From: Streptomyces platensis
GTDB taxonomy: Bacteria > Actinomycetota > Actinomycetes > Streptomycetales > Streptomycetaceae
Length of the DNA stretch: 64,000 bases
Direction of reading: 5' to 3'
Assembly: GCF_008704855.1 (NCBI RefSeq)
Contig: NZ_CP023691.1
Span: forward strand, 2,418,001-2,482,000
The notes under the pieces are model-generated. The model was not told where the DNA came from, ran no database searches, and saw only the letters and a program-made list of their open reading frames with translations. The position numbers and the translations under genes were made by a program. This document shows, piece after piece, positions 26,474-34,999 of this stretch. How positions within the stretch are numbered: the stretch's first letter is position 1; every line of letters starts with the position of its first letter.

Positions 26474-27814
26474 GTGACGATGGACAGGATCAGCAGAGCG
26501 CGCGGGGTGTGGCTCCCGGTCGCGGTCTGGGCCGCGACCCGGGCGGTGGTCCTGCTGTGCGTCCTGAGAGTGCTGGTGCTGCCGGGACCGGACGTCACCA
26601 CCGATGTCTCGGTGATCTATCAGGGCTGGTTCGGCGTCCTGAAGACCGGCACCTTCCCGCTGAACGATGTGACCTGGCAGTACCCGCCGGCCGCGGCGCT
26701 GGCCATCCTCTCCCCCGGCCTGCTGCCCTTCCTGGACTACGCCACGGCCTTCTTCACCCTGATCCTGGTCACGGACGCGGCGACGCTGGCGCTCCTGCTG
26801 CGGGCCGGCCGCCGTGCGGAGCACCGGCCGGCCGGCGCCTGGGTGTGGATCGCGGGGGTGGCGCTGCTGGGCCCGACGGCCTACGCCCGCTACGACCTGA
26901 TGGTCACCGCGGTCGCCGTCGCCGCGCTGTTCGCGGCCGTCCGGCGGCCGCGGGTGGCGGGCGCGCTGATCGCCTTCGGGGCGCTGCTGAAGGTCTGGCC
27001 CGCGCTGCTGTTGACCGGGGCGGCGGTGCGCGGCCGCCGGGCCCGCGCGCTGTGGCGGACCGCGGCCGGCACCGCGGCCGGGATGACCCTGCTCCTGGTG
27101 GCCGCCGCACCGGGCGCGCTGGCCTTCCTCACCTTCCAGCGCGACCGCGGTACGGAGGTCGAATCGCTCGGCGCGCTGGTCTTCCATGTGGCCCGCCACT
27201 ACGGGTGGGACGGGCAGGTGCTGCTGAACTACGGCTCGCTGGAGTTCCTCGGTCCGGGGGTCCCGTTCGTCAGCACCGTGGCGCTCACCCTGAGCCTGGC
27301 CGCCGTGGGCTGGCTGTTCCTGTGGCGGGTGTGGGCCCGGGAACTGCGCCCCGGGACGCTGTGCGAGGCCGCCTTCACCGCCACGCTGCTGTTCACGACC
27401 ACCAGCCGGGTGATCAGCCCGCAGTACATGCTGTGGCTGGTGGGGCTCGGCGCGGTCTGTGTGACCGTACGTGCCGCCCGGCAGACGCTGCCGGTGGTGC
27501 TGGTCCTGGTCGCCACCGGGGTCACACTGCTGGAGTTCCCCGTCGGCTTCGCGCAGGTCGTCGCGAGCGATGCGTGGGGCGTCGCGCTGCTGGCCGTACG
27601 CAACGGGCTGCTGGTCGCCGCGTCGCTGATCGCCTGCCGCCGGCTGTGGGTCTCGACACGGGGCGACGGGCGCGGGCGGACCGGGCGCGGGCGGACCGGG
27701 ACCGTCGGCGTGGTGCGCGCCCGCCGTGCGGCCGCCGGGGCCCCCGCCGCTCCCCCGGAGCTCACCGGCACCGCCCCGCAGCCCCGGACGGAAGGCGCGC
27801 CGCCGTCGCCGTGA
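26474..27814 (+). CDS. GT87-type integral membrane glycosyltransferase
   Basis: A 446-residue polytopic protein with about 9-11 membrane helices. A GT-C type first loop contains WQYPPAAAL, and LLKVWPALLL follows in the middle, both typical of GT87 (PimE/AftC-like polyprenyl-phosphomannose transferases). The C-terminal 50 residues are Arg/Pro/Ala-rich and cytoplasmic. It probably transfers mannose or arabinose outside the membrane to a lipid-linked glycan. GTG 26474 has AGGGAG at 7 bases; an ATG two codons later is an alternative. It diverges from the PimB-like gene. Confidence 0.83.
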   Translation: MTMDRISRARGVWLPVAVWAATRAVVLLCVLRVLVLPGPDVTTDVSVIYQGWFGVLKTGTFPLNDVTWQYPPAAALAILSPGLLPFLDYATAFFTLILVTDAATLALLLRAGRRAEHRPAGAWVWIAGVALLGPTAYARYDLMVTAVAVAALFAAVRRPRVAGALIAFGALLKVWPALLLTGAAVRGRRARALWRTAAGTAAGMTLLLVAAAPGALAFLTFQRDRGTEVESLGALVFHVARHYGWDGQVLLNYGSLEFLGPGVPFVSTVALTLSLAAVGWLFLWRVWARELRPGTLCEAAFTATLLFTTTSRVISPQYMLWLVGLGAVCVTVRAARQTLPVVLVLVATGVTLLEFPVGFAQVVASDAWGVALLAVRNGLLVAASLIACRRLWVSTRGDGRGRTGRGRTGTVGVVRARRAAAGAPAAPPELTGTAPQPRTEGAPPSP

Positions 27815-27829
27815 GCCCGTCCGCCCCGC

Positions 27830-29230
27830 TCAGCGCGCCAGCTGCTTCCGCACGAAGGCACGCCACTGCCGGGTGAACTCCGCCATGCTGACGCCCAGTT
27901 GGGTGCGCATGGCGTGGTCGGTCCGCTCGGCGCGGGCCTTCGGCCGCTCTTCGGGGCGGGCGGCCGGGGTGGCCGGACGGGAGCGGGAGGAGGCCGCCGT
28001 GGCCGACGCGGCCGCCTCGATCGGGGCCCCCGCACTCCCCGCCGAGACCTGGGCCGCGCTCCGGCCCGCCGCCCGGTAGAAGGCGAGCAGCTTGGCCTCG
28101 CCCCACTTCTCGGCGATCATCCGGCAGGCCAGCCAGCTGCCCTCGTAGGCCTTCGCCAGCCGGTCGGCGCCCGCCTTGAAGCCGAAGTCCTCGTCGGTCG
28201 GCAGACGGGCGGGGAGCTTGCCGGTGGCGACCGCGCGGGTGAGTTCGGGGGCGGTGAGGGCGGCCTTGCGGCGGATCCCTCGGTAGGCGGCCCAGTCGGC
28301 GAAGCCCTCGGAGAGCCACAGCGGGGTGGCCTGCGTGGTGGCCGTACGGGTGGCGACATGGGCGGTCTCGTGGGTGAGGACCACCCGGCGGCCCAGGTCG
28401 TTGAGCTCCTCGTAGGCGTCCGGGTTGATGATCACGCGGTCCGCGGGCGCGGTCGTCGAGACCCCGGCCTCCCCGGTGGTGACCGCCGCGATCCCCGCAT
28501 AGCCGGACGGATCGTCGCTGCCCATCAGCTGCGCCATCCCCTCCACCGAGTCCGGCGCCTCCACCACGACCTTCTGCGACCACTTCCCCTTCCAGGCCGC
28601 GGAGACCGCGGGCACCGCCCGGTCCACCCGGTGCGCCAGATCCTTCAGCCGCGCCCGCTGCGCACTGCCGCCGAGCACCAGGCTGTAGCGGCCGCGGACC
28701 AGCGTCACCGGCCCCTGGTCCCACAGCTGGCGGGTGCCGCTGCGGCCCGCCGCCGCGCCATCGGTGTCCGACGAGATCAGCCAGCGGCCCGCGCGCTCGG
28801 TCAGGGTGAGGTACTGGACGGCGTGCACCGGCGCGGTGTCGAAGCCCTTGAGGCGGTAGCGCAGCCGCACCTTCGCGGCCAGCCGCGTCCGGTCGCCGCC
28901 GGCCGGGAGCGGGAAGGCCTCGGTGGAGTCGAGGTCGTAGTGCCAGTCGGCCAGCGGCACGCCCTTCAGGTGGGCGAACATCGCGCGCTGGCGGTCGCGG
29001 TAGCCGGTGGACCGCGGGTCGACGGAGGCGAGGAAGCCCGCCGCGTCCTGGCGCTCGACGGCCCGCGCACGGGTGTCCAGCATCCGCTGGACGTCGGGGA
29101 AGCGGGCCGGTGCCGGCGGGGAGCCCGCGGGCCCGCAGCCGGCCAGCGGGGCGAGCAGCGCGAGGAGCAGGGCGGCGCAGCCCGCCGGCCCGGCCCGCGA
29201 CGGCCGCCGTCCCGCCCACTGGTGTGACAT
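27830..29230 (-). CDS. Lipoprotein with HExxH metallopeptidase motif
   Basis: A 466-residue secreted lipoprotein. A basic N-terminus and hydrophobic stretch end in the lipobox LAGC (Cys about 32). The mature part has a nuclear-transport-factor-like N-terminal half, then a peptidase MA-like domain with the zinc motif HETAHVATR and the downstream segment WLSEGFADW (third-ligand Glu). The C-terminal 80 residues contain an Ala/Ser/Arg-rich linker and MAEFTRQWRAFVRKQLAR. It is probably an extracellular protease or peptidoglycan-associated enzyme; the substrate is unknown. It is transcribed with or near two NlpC/P60 hydrolases, suggesting a wall-remodelling locus. Confidence 0.83.
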   Translation of the reverse strand: MSHQWAGRRPSRAGPAGCAALLLALLAPLAGCGPAGSPPAPARFPDVQRMLDTRARAVERQDAAGFLASVDPRSTGYRDRQRAMFAHLKGVPLADWHYDLDSTEAFPLPAGGDRTRLAAKVRLRYRLKGFDTAPVHAVQYLTLTERAGRWLISSDTDGAAAGRSGTRQLWDQGPVTLVRGRYSLVLGGSAQRARLKDLAHRVDRAVPAVSAAWKGKWSQKVVVEAPDSVEGMAQLMGSDDPSGYAGIAAVTTGEAGVSTTAPADRVIINPDAYEELNDLGRRVVLTHETAHVATRTATTQATPLWLSEGFADWAAYRGIRRKAALTAPELTRAVATGKLPARLPTDEDFGFKAGADRLAKAYEGSWLACRMIAEKWGEAKLLAFYRAAGRSAAQVSAGSAGAPIEAAASATAASSRSRPATPAARPEERPKARAERTDHAMRTQLGVSMAEFTRQWRAFVRKQLAR

Positions 29231-29281
29231 GCGGACGATCGTAGATCCGGCCCGGCCCGGGCAAAAACGCGGAGATCCGCC

Positions 29282-30328
29282 TCAGGGCCTGGTGACGGAC
29301 GAGATCGGCATCATCCCGACGGGGTCGTAGCGGACCCGTGCGCCGGGATAGGGCGCGTGCACCACTTGGCCGTTGCCGACATACATCCCGACATGGCTGG
29401 CGTCCGAACGGTAGATGACCAGGTCACCGGGGCGTGCCTGGCTCAGCGGCACCTGCCGGCCGGCGCCCCGCTGGGCCTGGGAGGTACGCGGGAGGGAGAC
29501 TCCGGCCCGGCCGTAGGCCCATTGGGTGAGTCCGGAGCAGTCGAAGGACGTGGGGCCCCTGCTCCCCCAGGCGTACGGGGAGCCGACCGCGGCACGCACC
29601 GCGGCGACGGCGGCGGCGGCCCGCCCCGAGGACGGTGCGGCGCCGCGCAGGTCCGGGGCCGCCTCGCGGTGCCCGTCGCTCCGCGAGGCCCGCTCGTAGG
29701 CCGCCCGGTCGCGCTTGGGGAGCGCGTTCAGCAGCCGCCGCGCGGTGGCCAGCTTGCGCTGTACGTCCTTCTTGTGGCGGGCGACGGCCTTGCGGCCGGC
29801 CTCCAGCTCGGTGAGCTTCCTGACGGTCTCCGCGCGCTGCTGCTCCAGGCGGCGCTGGGCCGTCCGGAGGCCGTGCAGCTCATCGGCCTGCCGGTGGCCG
29901 AGCCGGTCGAGCGCGGAGGCCTTCTCCAGGAAGGTGTCGGGGCGTTCGGAGAGCATCAGCCGGACCGTGGGGTCGATGCCGCCCGACCGGTACTGGGCGG
30001 CGGCCAGCGCGCCCAGGTGGCCGCGCATCCGGTTGACCCGCTCCTGGGCGCGGGCGGTGCGGTCCTGGAGGGCCGCGACCTCGTGGCGCAGCTCCGTGGT
30101 CCGGGCCTGTGCGGCGTTGTACTTCTCGGTGGCGCGCTCCGCCTGGACGTAGAGGCTGTCGACCCGTGCGGTCGCCGCCGCCCGGCCGGTGGACGGGTTG
30201 CCGGCGGGGTCGGCGGCGGCCGGGGGCGCCGACAGCGCGGCGGCCGCGGTCGCCAGGGCGGCCGACACCACGGTGACTCCGGCGAGGGTGGTCTGGGCGT
30301 GCTGCGAGGTACGGCGGTGGGACACCAC
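29282..30328 (-). CDS. Secreted NlpC/P60 peptidoglycan endopeptidase (paralogue 1)
   Basis: A 348-residue exported hydrolase. It has a signal peptide (hydrophobic segment about residues 14-38, cleaved near AAAD), then a long coiled coil (about 50-220), then a C-terminal NlpC/P60 domain. The catalytic Cys is in SFDCSGLTQWAYG, a His in DASHVGMYVGNG, and the domain ends with SSVTRP. It cuts D-Glu-DAP bonds in peptide stems, RipA-like, with the coiled coil probably inhibitory. The GTG start is followed by a second GTG. It is a tandem paralogue of the gene at 30561-31586, less similar in the coiled coil. A strong terminator separates the two. Confidence 0.9.
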   Translation of the reverse strand: MVSHRRTSQHAQTTLAGVTVVSAALATAAAALSAPPAAADPAGNPSTGRAAATARVDSLYVQAERATEKYNAAQARTTELRHEVAALQDRTARAQERVNRMRGHLGALAAAQYRSGGIDPTVRLMLSERPDTFLEKASALDRLGHRQADELHGLRTAQRRLEQQRAETVRKLTELEAGRKAVARHKKDVQRKLATARRLLNALPKRDRAAYERASRSDGHREAAPDLRGAAPSSGRAAAAVAAVRAAVGSPYAWGSRGPTSFDCSGLTQWAYGRAGVSLPRTSQAQRGAGRQVPLSQARPGDLVIYRSDASHVGMYVGNGQVVHAPYPGARVRYDPVGMMPISSVTRP

Positions 30329-30450
30329 GAGAGCCGCACTCCTTCCGTGCAGCCCCTGCCGCCCCGGGAGGGCGCGCGGTGAACCGGATGCTGCGAGGGC
30401 AGACAGTAACGGCGGCTATGCACACCGGCCAAAGCGCCCATTTCGACCGC

Positions 30451-30496
30451 AAAAAGCCGCCCCGCCGGTGACTGTGCAGGTCACCGGCGGGGCGGC
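30451..30496 (-). terminator. Rho-independent terminator between the two NlpC/P60 genes
   Basis: On the minus strand a perfect 17-bp GC-rich stem (GCCGCCCCGCCGGTGAC at 30456-30472 on the plus strand, with its complement to 30496) is followed by TTTTT. It terminates the upstream NlpC/P60 gene, so the two paralogues are separately transcribed. Confidence 0.88.
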
Positions 30497-30560
30497 AGGT
30501 CAGCGGCCGGGGCCGCAATTCGCCCGTTCGGGCGGCAGGTTGAGGGGGTTGTGAGGCTTT

Positions 30561-31586
30561 TCAGACCCGCACGCCGAACGCGAACGGCATGTTGCCGATC
30601 GGCTCGTAGCGCACCGAGGCGCCCGGCTTCGGCGCGTGCAGCACCTGGCCGTTGCCCGCGTAGAGGCCGATGTGGTGCAGGTCGCCGTAGAAGAGCACCA
30701 GGTCGCCGGGCTTGAGGGCGCTCTGCGAGGCGATGCGGGTACCGGCGTTGGCCTGCGCCTGCGAGGTGCGCGGCAGCGACTGGCCGGCCTGCTGGTAGGC
30801 CCAGGAGGTCAGACCCGAGCAGTCGAAGGACGACGGGCCGGTGGCACCCCAGACGTAGGGCGAACCTATCTTGGACTGGGCAGCCTGGAGGGCGGCAGCA
30901 CCGCGCTGCGAGGCCGGGACGTCGTCGCCGAGGTCGGTCCGCTCGTTGCTGCGGTCGGCACGGTTCTCCTCGGCCTGCATGGCCGCCCGCTCCTTGGCGG
31001 TCAGGGTGTTCAGCAGCTCCTGCGCCTTGCCGAGCTTGCCCTTGATCTCGTCCTTCTTGTCCCCGAGCGCCTTACGGGTCTCGGAGAGGTCCTTGATCTT
31101 GCCCGCGGCCTCCGCGCGCTCCTGGGCGAGCCGGCGCTGCTTGTCCGCGATGGTCTTCAGCTGGTCGGCCTGCTTGCCGCTCAACTGGTCGAGCGTGGCG
31201 GCCTTTTCGAGGTAGGTGTCCGGGTCACCGGAGAGGAACAGCTGGACCGAGGGGTCGATGCTGCCGCTGCGGTACTGGCCGGAGGCGACCGCGCCGAGGC
31301 CCTTGCGGAGCTGGTTGAGCTCACCCTGACCGCGGGCGACCTTGTCCTGGAGGTCGTCGACCTCCTTCTGGAGCTTCTCCTGCTGCTCCTTGACGCCGTT
31401 GTACTTCTCGGTGGCCTGCTCGGCCTCCCCGTAGAGCTTGTCGACCTCGGACTTGACGTCCTTCTTCGACTGGTGGGGGTCGGCCTGGGCGGCCTGGGAC
31501 GAGAGAGCCACGGCCGCCGCGGCGGTGGCGGTGAGCACGGTCACGCGGGTACGGCTCGGCTGCTTGGGTCGACGGTGGGACGCCAC
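30561..31586 (-). CDS. Secreted NlpC/P60 peptidoglycan endopeptidase (paralogue 2)
   Basis: A 341-residue exported hydrolase with a signal peptide (VTVLTATAAAAVALSSQAAQA), a Lys/Glu/Gln-rich coiled coil to about residue 230, and an NlpC/P60 domain. The domain has the nucleophile in SFDCSGLTSWAYQ and His residues in DLHHIGLYAGNG. It shares its layout and the MxSHRR N-terminus with the gene downstream, so the two arose by tandem duplication. The GTG start has AAGGAG 9 bases upstream. The coiled coil is much richer in Lys/Glu than in paralogue 1. The 5' leader has features worth checking as a riboswitch remnant. Confidence 0.9.
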   Translation of the reverse strand: MASHRRPKQPSRTRVTVLTATAAAAVALSSQAAQADPHQSKKDVKSEVDKLYGEAEQATEKYNGVKEQQEKLQKEVDDLQDKVARGQGELNQLRKGLGAVASGQYRSGSIDPSVQLFLSGDPDTYLEKAATLDQLSGKQADQLKTIADKQRRLAQERAEAAGKIKDLSETRKALGDKKDEIKGKLGKAQELLNTLTAKERAAMQAEENRADRSNERTDLGDDVPASQRGAAALQAAQSKIGSPYVWGATGPSSFDCSGLTSWAYQQAGQSLPRTSQAQANAGTRIASQSALKPGDLVLFYGDLHHIGLYAGNGQVLHAPKPGASVRYEPIGNMPFAFGVRV

Positions 31587-31730
31587 GGGGGCGAGCTCCT
31601 TCTTCCTCCAGCCGCCTACCGGGAAGTGGGGGGGGTGAGACCCCGGCTCCGCGTGAACGCCGCGGACTCGGCGGTTCCTTCACTGTTCATCCCGGTTGGA
31701 TGATCATCTGCATGAAGGTTCGGGGCTGAC
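31587..31730 (-). promoter_or_regulatory. Structured 5' leader of NlpC/P60 paralogue 2 (possible c-di-AMP riboswitch-like remnant)
   Basis: The 305-bp gene-free stretch 31587-31891 holds this leader and the promoter region. On the minus strand the leader contains GAACCGCCGAGTCCG, then CGCGGAGCCGGGG, then CCCGGTAGGCGGC just before the ribosome site. These words recall the 5' part of actinobacterial ydaO (c-di-AMP) riboswitches, which control Streptomyces wall hydrolases. The usual 3' part (CGTCAGCTAACC-like) is not seen. I regard this as tentative. Farther upstream (31740-31890) the DNA is relatively AT-rich and shows nothing I can name. Confidence 0.3.
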
Positions 31731-31891
31731 CTTAGTAACGGAGTTGTGATCGCTTCAAATCCTCACGGGAAAATTCTGCGCCACCAACCCCATCCTTTAC
31801 CAACATCACACAGGCAGTAAGCGCCAATTGACGCTCAGATACGGAGTGCGAGCTGATTCCGGCCTCCGGCACCCCGCCCGAGGGCGGTGCG

Positions 31892-33265
31892 TCAGGTGCG
31901 GGCAAGTCGCTTGAGGAGCAGGGCCGATGCGACCGGGCGCGCCCCGGCCTTCGCCACACCGTCGGCCACTTCCCGGTCCGTGGAGACCACGACGACCGGA
32001 CGGCCGGGCGGTTCGGCCCTTACCAGCTGACGAATCAACTCATCGGCCGTTACGCCCGGTTTGCTGAACAGGACCCGGACCCCGCGCGGCGGTGCCAGCA
32101 GCACCGGCGCCGCCAGCTCCGCCCCGTCGAAGACACAGGTCATCTCGGCGCCGGTCTGTGCCGCCAGCACCGCGAGGCCGCCCAGCAGCCGCAGCCGCTG
32201 CTTTTCGAGCGGCATGGTCGGATAGCCGGTTTTGGTGACGTTGTAGCCATCCACCACCAAATGCGCCTGCGGCAGGGCGAGAAGCTGGTCGAGCAGCGCC
32301 GGGTCCATCTCCGACAGCGCCCGGGTCGCGATGTCCTTGGGCGTCATCCGCCCCGGCGCGACCGCCTCGACGGTGTCCGCCGGATGGACGTTCGCGGGCG
32401 GCAGGGCCAGTTCGCGGCGCAGCCCCTGGGCCGCGTCCAGCACCGTGTCCAGCAGCAGCCGCAGCCGCATGTCCTCGACGCTGCGGCCCTCACGCGCGGA
32501 GCGCCGGCTGGTCTCCAGCGCCGTCTCGGCCTCGGTGATCCGGCTCTTGAGGCGGCGCACCTCGCTGTCCGCCGTGGTCTTCTCGGTGGCTGCCCGGTCC
32601 CGCTCCTCCGCCAGTGCGGCCTCGGCCTTGCGGACCGCCGCCTCACCGCGCTTGACGTCGCTCAGCGCACTGCGCAGCTTGCGCCGAAGCGACTCGTTCT
32701 CCTTGCGCACCGCGTCCAGGTCCACCCGGATGCGGTCGGCCTCCGTACGGGCCTCGCCGCGCGCCTGCGCCAGTTCCTCGCGCAGCCGGGCCAGCTCCCG
32801 CTCGGCCTCCTCGCCGGCCCGCTCCGCGCGCGCCCGCTGGGCCTCCTCGCCGGCCGCCGCGACGAGCTTGACCCAGCCCTCGGGCCGCAGCACATAGGCC
32901 GCCGCCGCGACATCGAGCGGATCGGCGGCCGCGGGCGGGGTGCCGTGCTCCAGCGCCGCGGCCAGCTCCGGCTGCGCCTCGTGCAGCTTGCCGGCGATCC
33001 GCTGCCGGAAGACCGCGTCGCCCTCCAGCGCCGCGGCCATCGCGTTACCGGCGAACTTGGCCCGACGGGTCGGGGTGAACCGGGCGTACTGCCGCAGCGG
33101 GGGCGGGAGTTCGGCGACCGTCAGCGCGCCGAACGACTCCGCGGTGAGCGCCACTACACGGCGCCGTACGCCCTCGGGCAGCGGTCGGTCGAGCACCTCG
33201 TCCGCCGCACCCTCGGGTACGTCGTCACGCTGGGCCCCCGGCTCCCCTTCTGGACGGTCCACCAC
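31892..33265 (-). CDS. NYN-domain (PIN-like RNase) protein with long coiled coil
   Basis: A 457-residue protein. Residues about 1-140 are a helical Ala-rich N-terminal region. About 140-270 form a strongly charged coiled coil (ARAERAGEEAERELARLREE pattern). About 325-457 are a NYN domain: LVVDGYNVTKTGYP (first catalytic Asp), TCVFDGAE, and VVVVSTDREVADGVAKAGARP (last acidic cluster). NYN domains are metal-dependent RNases; the YacP/Rae1 group cuts mRNA on ribosomes. The coiled coil suggests oligomerisation or tethering. It starts at a GTG 18 bp after a small zinc-ribbon protein's stop, so the two probably form an operon. RNA target is unknown. Confidence 0.87.
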   Translation of the reverse strand: MVDRPEGEPGAQRDDVPEGAADEVLDRPLPEGVRRRVVALTAESFGALTVAELPPPLRQYARFTPTRRAKFAGNAMAAALEGDAVFRQRIAGKLHEAQPELAAALEHGTPPAAADPLDVAAAAYVLRPEGWVKLVAAAGEEAQRARAERAGEEAERELARLREELAQARGEARTEADRIRVDLDAVRKENESLRRKLRSALSDVKRGEAAVRKAEAALAEERDRAATEKTTADSEVRRLKSRITEAETALETSRRSAREGRSVEDMRLRLLLDTVLDAAQGLRRELALPPANVHPADTVEAVAPGRMTPKDIATRALSEMDPALLDQLLALPQAHLVVDGYNVTKTGYPTMPLEKQRLRLLGGLAVLAAQTGAEMTCVFDGAELAAPVLLAPPRGVRVLFSKPGVTADELIRQLVRAEPPGRPVVVVSTDREVADGVAKAGARPVASALLLKRLART

Positions 33266-33283
33266 GGCTGCATCGCTCCGATC

Positions 33284-33523
33284 TCAGGCGTTCGCGCCCG
33301 GACGGTCCACCAGCTCGATCTGGTCGACCGCGTTGCACCAGCGGCAGCGCACGGACTCGATGCTCTCACTGAGGACCTCGCGCTCCTCCACCTTCGGCTC
33401 CCCGGCCAGGTCCAGGTGGACGTACTCCACCACCTTGGACTGGCGGGTCACGTCGAAACGCGTGAGGTTGCCGCACAGCGTGCAGCGCCACCGGGTTCCG
33501 GCCGTCGGCAGGGGAACAGACAT
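33284..33523 (-). CDS. Small zinc-ribbon protein
   Basis: A 79-residue protein with two CxxC knuckles, CTLCGN near residue 16 and CRWCNA near residue 62, linked by about 40 residues with a DVTRQSKVVEYVHLD beta hairpin. This should bind one zinc and could contact RNA or protein. I chose ATG 33523 (MSVPLP), which has GAGGA 8 bases upstream; a longer start at 33553 adds ten polar residues. The adjacent NYN RNase gene begins 18 bp after its stop, so a joint role in RNA handling is a reasonable inference. No named family is recognised. Confidence 0.78.
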   Translation of the reverse strand: MSVPLPTAGTRWRCTLCGNLTRFDVTRQSKVVEYVHLDLAGEPKVEEREVLSESIESVRCRWCNAVDQIELVDRPGANA

Positions 33524-33594
33524 CGTGTCGTCCTCTTTCGTACTCATCGTCATGTGCGGTTGCGCGGTTCACGCGGTGCGCCGTCGGACTGCGG

Positions 33595-33610
33595 AAGTAC
33601 GCAAAGTACT
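33595..33610. promoter_or_regulatory. Palindrome between the zinc-ribbon and rhomboid genes
   Basis: AAGTAC-GCA-AAGTACT contains both an inverted repeat (AGTAC / GTACT around GCAAA) and a direct repeat of AAGTAC spaced 9 bp. It sits in the divergent promoter region, 72 bp upstream of the zinc-ribbon start and about 110 bp upstream of the rhomboid start. The cognate regulator is unknown. Confidence 0.4.
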
Positions 33611-33718
33611 GCCTGTAACCCTACGGCCTGACGGGGGGCCGGTGCGGGCCCCGCCCGGGTGCCGGGACACGGCGAGGCACTCTGTCCCGATTGCCCCGCA
33701 TTAAGCCATGATCACTTC

Positions 33719-34498
33719 ATGACGGCGCCGGCCCCCACTCCCCGTTCTCCCCGCTCGTCCGGTCTCCTCCCCCGCCGTCCGCACCCCACCCGGTCACTGA
33801 CCGCGGTGTTCTCGCGGATGACGAATGTGCTGATCGGCCTGTGCTGTGCGGTCTTCGTGCTCGGCCCCGCCTCCGGCCTGAACCGGATATACGGCACCGG
33901 CGACGCCCTGCTGAAGGCCCAGACCGCCTATTTCGAGCGGTGGGGCGTGATCCCACTGGATCTGTGGAGCGGCTCGGTACGGGCACTGGTCACGCCGCTC
34001 ACCGCGTTGTTCGTGCACGGCAGCTGGCTGCACCTGCTCGGCAACATGCTGTTCCTCTACGTCTTCGGCGCGATGGCCGAGGCACGCATGGGCCGGCTGC
34101 CGTTCACCGCCTTCTACCTCATCATCGGCTACCTGGCGCTGCTCGGCTACGCGGCCGCACACGCCGACTCCGGCCAGACCCTGGTCGGCGCCTCCGGCTC
34201 GATCTCCGGCGTCCTGGGCGCCTTCCTCTACCTGTTCCCGACGGCCCGCGTCACCAGCCTCTTCCCGTTCCTGTTCTTCCTGCCGCTGCGCTTTCCCGCC
34301 TGGATCGTGCTGCTGTTCTGGTTCGTCATCCAGTGGCAGGCAGCCCAGGACGACCCCCGCGGCCCGGGCGTCGCCTACCTCGCCCATGTCATCGGCTTCG
34401 CCCTCGGCTTCCTCTACGCATGGGCCCGCTACGGGAGGGATAGTGTGGGGGCCACCAGGGCGAACGACCGGGCGACCGAGGAAGAGAGCCAGCCGTGA
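33719..34498 (+). CDS. Rhomboid-family intramembrane serine protease
   Basis: A 259-residue membrane protease with six hydrophobic helices after a Pro/Arg-rich N-terminal tail of about 30 residues. The catalytic parts are seen: Asn109 in HLLGNMLFL, nucleophile Ser159 in GASGS, and the general-base His223 in AHVIGFALG. Substrates are unknown. I chose the ATG at 33719, before which no clear ribosome site exists, so a leaderless transcript is possible. The stop overlaps the next gene's GTG (GTGA), tying its translation to a stand-alone RAM-domain protein. Confidence 0.9.
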   Translation: MTAPAPTPRSPRSSGLLPRRPHPTRSLTAVFSRMTNVLIGLCCAVFVLGPASGLNRIYGTGDALLKAQTAYFERWGVIPLDLWSGSVRALVTPLTALFVHGSWLHLLGNMLFLYVFGAMAEARMGRLPFTAFYLIIGYLALLGYAAAHADSGQTLVGASGSISGVLGAFLYLFPTARVTSLFPFLFFLPLRFPAWIVLLFWFVIQWQAAQDDPRGPGVAYLAHVIGFALGFLYAWARYGRDSVGATRANDRATEEESQP

Positions 34499-34776
34499 TC
34501 ACGTCGATCGTGCTCATCAAGACCAACGTGGACCAGATCCCGGAGATCGCCGAGAAGATCGCCGCACTGGACGGCGTCAGCGAGGTCTACTCGGTCACCG
34601 GCGCCCACGACCTCATCGCGATGGTCCGCGTCGCCGCCCACGACGACCTCGCGGACGTCATCCCCGGCCGCATCAGCAAGGTCCCCGGCGTCGCCTCCAC
34701 GGAGACGCACATCGCCTTCCGCACCTATAGCCAGCACGACCTTGAGGCCGCCTTTGCGATCGGGCTCGAAGCGTAG
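34495..34776 (+). CDS. Stand-alone RAM (Lrp/AsnC ligand-binding) domain protein
   Basis: A 93-residue protein that is only the RAM effector domain of Lrp/AsnC regulators: it begins ITSIVLIKTNVDQIPEIAEKIA and contains VYSVTGAHDLIAMVRV and THIAFRTYS. The DNA-binding HTH domain is absent. Stand-alone RAM proteins form rings that bind amino acids and are thought to act as sensors or partners of full-length Lrps. It starts at a GTG that overlaps the rhomboid stop. The pairing with an intramembrane protease is striking but unexplained. A dispersed-repeat arm begins 2 bp after the stop. Confidence 0.9.
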   Translation: MITSIVLIKTNVDQIPEIAEKIAALDGVSEVYSVTGAHDLIAMVRVAAHDDLADVIPGRISKVPGVASTETHIAFRTYSQHDLEAAFAIGLEA

Positions 34777-34778
34777 CC

Positions 34779-34999
34779 CGTCTTTTTCCCACGTTTTCGG
34801 CTTTCCCGCCGTGGGGGACCTCGCCGTTTGTGGCCCGCTTGCGCGGTGCCCCCGCCGTTGCGCCTGCGGCGGGCCGGGTGTTTGTCGGGTGCGGTGACGG
34901 ACCTCCGGGGCCGGTGTGTGGGACTGCTTCGCTTTACGTCCCACACACCGGCCCCTCCGGCCCGTCCCCTCCCGTTGAGGGAATGAGTGACGGTGAGTG
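34779..34999 (+). repeat. Dispersed 3'-arm repeat, locus 2, arm A (hairpin 34907-34955)
   Basis: It follows the RAM-gene stop and reads in its direction. It has the same order of blocks as the arm after thiG: CCCACGTTTTCGGCTTTCCC, GCCGTTGCGCCTGCGGCGGG, GGTGCGGTGACGGACCTCC. Then comes the hairpin with the perfect 18-bp GGGGCCGGTGTGTGGGAC stem (34907-34924 with 34938-34955) and the loop TGCTTCGCTTTAC. CCGTCCCCTCCCGT follows. Compared with locus 1 it carries an extra segment (CTCGCCGTTTGTGGCCCGC) that is also present after nadA. Confidence 0.85.
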
